Shown here: positions 60,148-64,000 of the stretch, in pieces
Position numbering within the stretch: the stretch's first letter is position 1
Layout of the letters: each line of letters begins with the position of its first letter
Assembly: GCF_001570625.1 (NCBI RefSeq)
Contig: NZ_BBQT01000005.1
Location: 107,810-171,809, forward strand
Direction of reading: 5' to 3'
Origin: Syntrophomonas wolfei subsp. methylbutyratica
GTDB taxonomy: Bacteria; Bacillota; Syntrophomonadia; Syntrophomonadales; Syntrophomonadaceae
Length of the DNA: 64,000 nt
Notes under the pieces: model-generated
Database searches by the model: none
Told to the model about the DNA's origin: nothing
What the model saw: the letters and a program-made list of their open reading frames with translations, nothing else
Position numbers and translations under genes: made by a program

Positions 60148-62538
60148 ATGCAATTTTATTCTCATCCGGACAAGTTGCTGTCAAAGCACCTGCAAGAGGT
60201 AAGTACTATGGCGGCCGCTTTTTGCCCCCAGCGCTATGGAGAAGCCGCAAGAATTGCCGGGATAGCCCATGACTTTGGCAAGTTTACCACCTTTTTTCAA
60301 GAATATATGCTTAAAAAAAAGCAGCAGGGTAAATTAAAACAGCATGGCTTTATCTCGGCGCTTTTTGGGGCTCATAATGCTTTTCACCGCTGGGGGGAAG
60401 ACCACTTCTTCCCCCTGGCAATCTATAGCAGTATTTATCATCACCATGGTAATCTAAGTGATTTTAAGGAAATACTACCTTCCTCAATGAAGAACTTTGG
60501 TGCGGCCTTCGAGGAAAACGTTGATATAGCCCGGCGACAGGTGGAAAATATAGAGACCAACCTCAAAGAGGTCAGGAAAGCCTACCGGGATATGCTTGAT
60601 GAACAGTTGATAAATGGCTTCATAAAAGGTTTTAATCCCCACGAGCTGCTCCGCAAGCTCTTAAAACTGGAGTATTATTATACCGTTCGTGGCAAATACA
60701 AACGGGACACGAGTTATTTTGCCCATCAGTTTATATATTCCTCACTTATTGCTGCTGATAAACTCAGTGCCTCAGGTGAAAACCCAACCTCGATTCGCTT
60801 TATTCAGTCCCCAGGGATATTGCTGGCTCGTGACAAAATTGTGCAATCCAGGATGGAAAAAAACAACAAGGATAGCCAGGGTGAGATTAATTCAATACGA
60901 GAAGATATTTTTCGCCGGGTACAGACCAATATGGAGCTTTTTGCCGATACGCAGCGTATTTTTACCATCACCAGTCCCACAGGTTCGGGCAAGACCTGGA
61001 CTGGTTTTTGCGCGGCTACCAAGCTGCGCGATCGCTTGGGTGGAAATCGAAAGATAGTATATGTTTTGCCCTTTACATCTATTATTGATCAGAATTATAA
61101 GAGCATTCAAGAACTGTTTCATAATAGCGGAGAGATAACCGATAAGGAAAGATTCTACTTGCTCAAGCATCATCATTTATCAGGCCAAGTAAAGGAAGAG
61201 AATGAAGAAGGCTATGACCCGGCAAGCTCCCCGGTATTTGAGCAACTCCTTACCGAAGACTGGCAAAGCGCTGTCATTGTTACAACATTTGTCCAGTTTT
61301 TCGAGAGCATGATTAGTGTTCGCAACCGCATGTTGAAGAAGTTTCACAACTATGCAGGTTCTATTTTTTTGATAGATGAAATACAGGCTCTGGACATCAA
61401 GTACTATCCTCTGGTGGAGTATGTTTTGAACATCCTCTGCCGCGAATACGATAGCCGGGTAATTCTAATGACAGCTACCCGACCGGTAATTTTCGGGTCA
61501 TCTCCCAATGACCGGCTTCCAGCTATGGAACTATTGGAGAATTATCCGGATTACTATTCCAGGTTTAACCGAACTTGCCTGATACCGAAATTGGACAAAA
61601 TAGGGCTAGAGGATTTTGTGCAGGAAATAGCGGCCTTGATAAAGGATGAAACTTCCTGCATGGTGGTCTGCAACACTATTAAATCATCGTTGAGGGTTTT
61701 TAGCCTGCTGAAAAAGATATTCGGTGAAAAGCGTAAGGTTTATTACCTGTCAACCAATCTGGTTCCAGCACAGCGCGCCGATAGAATTGACAAGATAGCT
61801 GCGGATCTTGAAGATGGAGAGAATTTAATACTGGTTTCTACCCAGGTGGTAGAGGCCGGGGTAGATTTGGATTTTGATATTGTCGTTCGCGATTTTGCTC
61901 CCCTGGATTCCATTATCCAATGTGCCGGTCGATGCAATCGTGGTGGGATAATGTTTAGCTATAATCGAGGAATAGTATATTTATTCAATGTGGTGAATGA
62001 AAAAGGAGATGATTACGCTTCGTTCATTTACGGAACAAGCAATTTAATTCTTACCAAAGAACTGCTACGTGGTAGAGACAGGATTGAGGAACGGGAATAT
62101 TTGAGCTTGATTGAGGCATTTTATAACATGATAAAAAAAGAAATAAGCACTCAGCCGGCTCATGATTTAATTGCCGCCCTGGAGAATTTTAATATGTCGC
62201 GTGATGGTGTAAGTGGGTTTTCCTTGATAAAGAACAACAGCGGATACATTGATGTGTTATTTCGGTATAATTCCAGGGTTGAAGAGGCCTACCAGCGTTT
62301 CTGGGAAGTTATAGGGATCAAGGATTTTCAGGAGAAGAGAAACGAATATCTGAAGATAAAAACTATTTTACAAAAATATACGATTTCATTACCGGCCCAA
62401 TTTACGGATGTTTTTGAAAAAAGACCATTGGGGGAAAGCAATGTCTTTATTTCGCTTCCGCCTGAAGGAATGGCAGATTATTATGATGAAGATACCGGAT
62501 TTAAGCGAGAACGAAATGATAGCTTTTTAGCATTTTAG
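60148..62538 (+). CDS. cas3: CRISPR helicase-nuclease Cas3 with N-terminal HD domain
   Basis: Recruited by Cascade to nick and shred target DNA. The 796-residue protein joins an HD nuclease domain (HLQEVSTMAAAF; AHDFGKFTTFFQEYM; IYHHHG) to an SF2 helicase: motif I TSPTGSGKT (about 275), motif II LIDEIQALD, motif III MTATRP, and motif V/VI VVEAGVDLDFD and QCAGRCNRGG. All catalytic residues appear intact. It ends the interference operon; cas4, cas1, cas2 and the array, normally next, are replaced in this window by a group II intron 55 bp after the stop codon. Confidence 0.94.
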   Translation: MQFYSHPDKLLSKHLQEVSTMAAAFCPQRYGEAARIAGIAHDFGKFTTFFQEYMLKKKQQGKLKQHGFISALFGAHNAFHRWGEDHFFPLAIYSSIYHHHGNLSDFKEILPSSMKNFGAAFEENVDIARRQVENIETNLKEVRKAYRDMLDEQLINGFIKGFNPHELLRKLLKLEYYYTVRGKYKRDTSYFAHQFIYSSLIAADKLSASGENPTSIRFIQSPGILLARDKIVQSRMEKNNKDSQGEINSIREDIFRRVQTNMELFADTQRIFTITSPTGSGKTWTGFCAATKLRDRLGGNRKIVYVLPFTSIIDQNYKSIQELFHNSGEITDKERFYLLKHHHLSGQVKEENEEGYDPASSPVFEQLLTEDWQSAVIVTTFVQFFESMISVRNRMLKKFHNYAGSIFLIDEIQALDIKYYPLVEYVLNILCREYDSRVILMTATRPVIFGSSPNDRLPAMELLENYPDYYSRFNRTCLIPKLDKIGLEDFVQEIAALIKDETSCMVVCNTIKSSLRVFSLLKKIFGEKRKVYYLSTNLVPAQRADRIDKIAADLEDGENLILVSTQVVEAGVDLDFDIVVRDFAPLDSIIQCAGRCNRGGIMFSYNRGIVYLFNVVNEKGDDYASFIYGTSNLILTKELLRGRDRIEEREYLSLIEAFYNMIKKEISTQPAHDLIAALENFNMSRDGVSGFSLIKNNSGYIDVLFRYNSRVEEAYQRFWEVIGIKDFQEKRNEYLKIKTILQKYTISLPAQFTDVFEKRPLGESNVFISLPPEGMADYYDEDTGFKRERNDSFLAF

Positions 62539-63089
62539 TGCTTATGGGACAGGAGTTTAATTATTAAGCAAGATTGATAAATCAACAGAGGTGGTGCGCC
62601 AGTTCGGCGTTGTGGATATAGCCGGTGGGAAGCCGGCACGGTAAGGTCTAGCCAGCCGCCGGTATCCAGCCTTGGAGCCAAAGCCGTGAGGTGAGGTTTA
62701 AGCGTAGGCAGGAAACCATGCGAGCCGTAATGCGAAAGCGTGAAGTGATAGAGCCCCGTTAGATTATATAAAGTGGAAGCCGATGCCTTCACCTCGGCAG
62801 CAGGCAATAACGTTTGGACGATAGAGGCGAGAACAAGCGAGTTCCACCGGGGTCTGAGAGCATGGCGAGCATGAGATTGTTATTCACAACGTACCTGGGA
62901 GGCCTTGCATACTCTCGAAAGAGTATTTTTCGCACAAGGAGCATTTCATCCAAGGCGGAAGAAACGGTATACAAGGAGTCGGATTCGCTCATAGTACCGA
63001 AGAAACCGGTAATGACGGCGGAGGGAAGGGGCGGACATATAAACCGTTCTTAGGACAAAACATCAGCCACACTGGAGGTGGTAGAGAAG

Positions 63090-63840
63090 ATGGAAAATGC
63101 GTACGAAAGAATAGCGCAGCAGGTAGAGAAACACAAGAGAGCGCAGACGCTGATGCACTATGTAAACAAACAAAATCTGACTGAAGAACACAGGCAACAA
63201 CATAAAGGCAAAGCCACGGGTATAGACAGAGTGGGCAAGGAAGCCTATGGGGAAAACCTCGAAGCGAACATAGAGGACCTGCTCACCAGAATGAAAATGT
63301 TCAGCTATAGGCCACAGGCGGTGAGACGGACATATATACCCAAAGCGGGAAGCGACAAGATGAGGCCGCTGGGGATACCTGCATATGAGGATAAACTGGT
63401 GCAGGGAGCAATGCGGAAGGTGCTTGACCAGGTATACGAGGGGAAGTTCTATGATTTCTCCTACGGCTTCAGAAAAGGCAAGAATTGTCATCAAGCAATA
63501 AGGGAAGTAAACCAGCTGATAATGACAAATAAGATAAACTTCATTGTTGATGCGGACATAAAGGGGTTCTTCGACAATGTAGACCATGAGTGGCTGATGA
63601 GATTTCTGGAGCATGATATAGCGGACAAGAATTTTCTGCGGTACATCAAGCGGTTTCTGAAAGCAGGCATCATGGAGGACATGAAATACCACGAAAGCGA
63701 CAGGGGTACACCCCAGGGTGGATTGATTTCGCCGGTATGTGCAAACGTATATCTGCATTATGTGCTGGATATGTGGTTTGACAAGGTGGTAAAGAAGCAG
63801 TGTAAAGGCGAGGCGCATATCATCAGATACGCCGATGACT
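63090..63840 (+). CDS. ltrA: Group II intron reverse transcriptase, interrupted in the YADD motif
   Basis: Intron-encoded reverse transcriptase. Visible RT blocks are GKATGIDRVGKEAYGENL (RT0-1), IPKAGSDKMRPLGIPAYEDKLVQGAMRKVL (RT2), FYDFSYGFRKGKNCHQAI (RT3), IVDADIKGFFDNVDHEWL (RT3-4), SDRGTPQGGLISPVCANVYLH (RT4) and the catalytic IIRYADD (RT5). Normal sequence stops right after YADD, where the next Phe codon of the family would be split by GTGCGCC at 63841. Beyond that point the frame continues only by chance to 63974. ATG 63090 follows GGAGGTGG by eight bases. The thumb, maturase and any endonuclease domain are out of view. Confidence 0.85.
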
Positions 63841-64000
63841 GTGCGCCACGAAGGCGCAGAGATGCAACTGAGCGCAGCCATGCTGCACAGAAGATGAGGG
63901 AGGGCCCCTCGAAGCCGCCATACAGGTGGAGGCTTCAAACCACCTTAAGCTGCTTTGGTCAAAAGCCACGGTAGTGAGCGTTAAGGAAAAGGCGAGGCTA
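63841..64000 (+). mobile_element. Second group II intron 5' end, nested inside the first
   Basis: GTGCGCC-ACGAA-GGCGCA at 63841 repeats the GTGCGCC-plus-hairpin form seen at the 5' end of the first intron, but the following sequence (TGCTGCAC, GAGGGAGGGCCCCTCG, GGTAGTGAGCGTTAAGG) is different, so this is another intron and not a duplication. It begins exactly where the reverse transcriptase homology stops. Only 160 nt are in the window. Confidence 0.65.

Larger units (their letters stand above)
62594..64000 (+). mobile_element. Group II intron, 5' part (continues beyond window)
   Basis: Starts with the group II 5' sequence GTGCGCC at 62594, followed by a CGCC/GGCG hairpin and about 480 nt of structured RNA region (for example GGCGGAGGGAAGGGGCGG near 63017-63034), and then an intron-type reverse transcriptase ORF. 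The 3' end, domains V/VI and the maturase part are outside the window. It inserted 55 bp after cas3. Its RT ORF is interrupted at 63841 by a second intron-like 5' end. Confidence 0.8.

Noticed and set aside
55616..62538. A CRISPR array within the cas region
   Set aside because: Only one repeat-like unit was found (56416-56448); there is no second copy at spacer distance, so no array is claimed.
62539..62593. Start of cas4 or cas1 between cas3 and the intron
   Set aside because: The 55-bp stretch has no ORF with a ribosome site; the only ATG stops after seven codons.
63841..63974. Continuation of the reverse transcriptase frame past YADD to 63974 as real protein
   Set aside because: The translated residues are Arg/Pro-rich and unlike the following RT blocks; the DNA looks like an intron 5' end.

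Overview
The window comes from a low-to-moderate G+C Firmicute of the Syntrophomonadaceae type, most like Syntrophomonas wolfei. The evidence is the gene content: a three-subunit NADH-linked [FeFe] hydrogenase, hydrogenase maturases, a selenocysteine formate dehydrogenase with NuoE/NuoF-like partners, a CoA-transferase behind a sigma-54-type promoter, and Gram-positive cell-surface genes. The species is inferred; I ran no database search.

Layout. 0-3.1 kb: tail of a membrane protein, glutamine synthetase, LexA, and a TtcA-like tRNA thiolase. 3.2-8.5 kb: a MITE-like repeat, a GlcF/GlcD-type 2-hydroxyacid dehydrogenase pair, and a CoA-transferase. 8.9-11.6 kb: murB and a B12-binding radical SAM protein. 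11.6-19.0 kb: hydABC, hydE, a small unknown gene, hydG, an inverted copy of the 275-bp repeat, and a TM1266-type regulator. 19.2-27.8 kb: a second NuoF/NuoE pair, two MoeA-type genes, the Sec-formate dehydrogenase (an in-frame UGA that otherwise looks like a split gene), a 1-kb leader with three copies of a probable Moco/W-cofactor aptamer and two terminators, and fdhD. 28-34 kb: pssA, a Nudix hydrolase, a sirtuin with a duplicated mini-ORF leader, an NlpC/P60 hydrolase, a papain-like protease and a DUF502 protein. 34.4-37.6 kb: a hydrogenase-domain sensor kinase followed by an HD-GYP response regulator. 37.7-44.5 kb: a cobalamin riboswitch followed by an S-layer-anchored transcobalamin-like protein, a DUF4430 lipoprotein and a complete ECF transporter (T, fused A-A', S). 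44.6-55.5 kb: pyruvate formate-lyase and its activase, DegV, a cation-efflux gene behind a metal-riboswitch-like attenuator, a GerMN lipoprotein, an XRE regulator, a lone HD-GYP protein and a PocR/PAS histidine kinase. 55.6-62.5 kb: a type I-B CRISPR interference operon (cas6-cas8b-cas7-cas5-cas3) with no adaptation genes or array in view. 62.6-64 kb: a group II intron whose reverse transcriptase is interrupted, inside the YADD region, by what looks like a second group II intron.

How the genes work together. Hydrogenase, formate dehydrogenase and pyruvate formate-lyase all deal with H2/formate, the electron sinks of syntrophic growth. HydE/HydG build the H-cluster. MoeA, the MoeA-like protein and FdhD serve the formate dehydrogenase cofactor. 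The hydrogenase-like sensor kinase may report H2 or redox state to cyclic-di-GMP turnover. The B12-controlled block is best read as surface capture and import of a corrinoid.

Most distinctive items: the nested group II introns; a CRISPR-repeat-like element with its own promoter on the opposite strand between cas6 and cas8; a three-copy repeat with tRNA-like folding; the tandem riboswitch leader of formate dehydrogenase; and a MITE family whose two full copies flank the hydrogenase region in inverted orientation.
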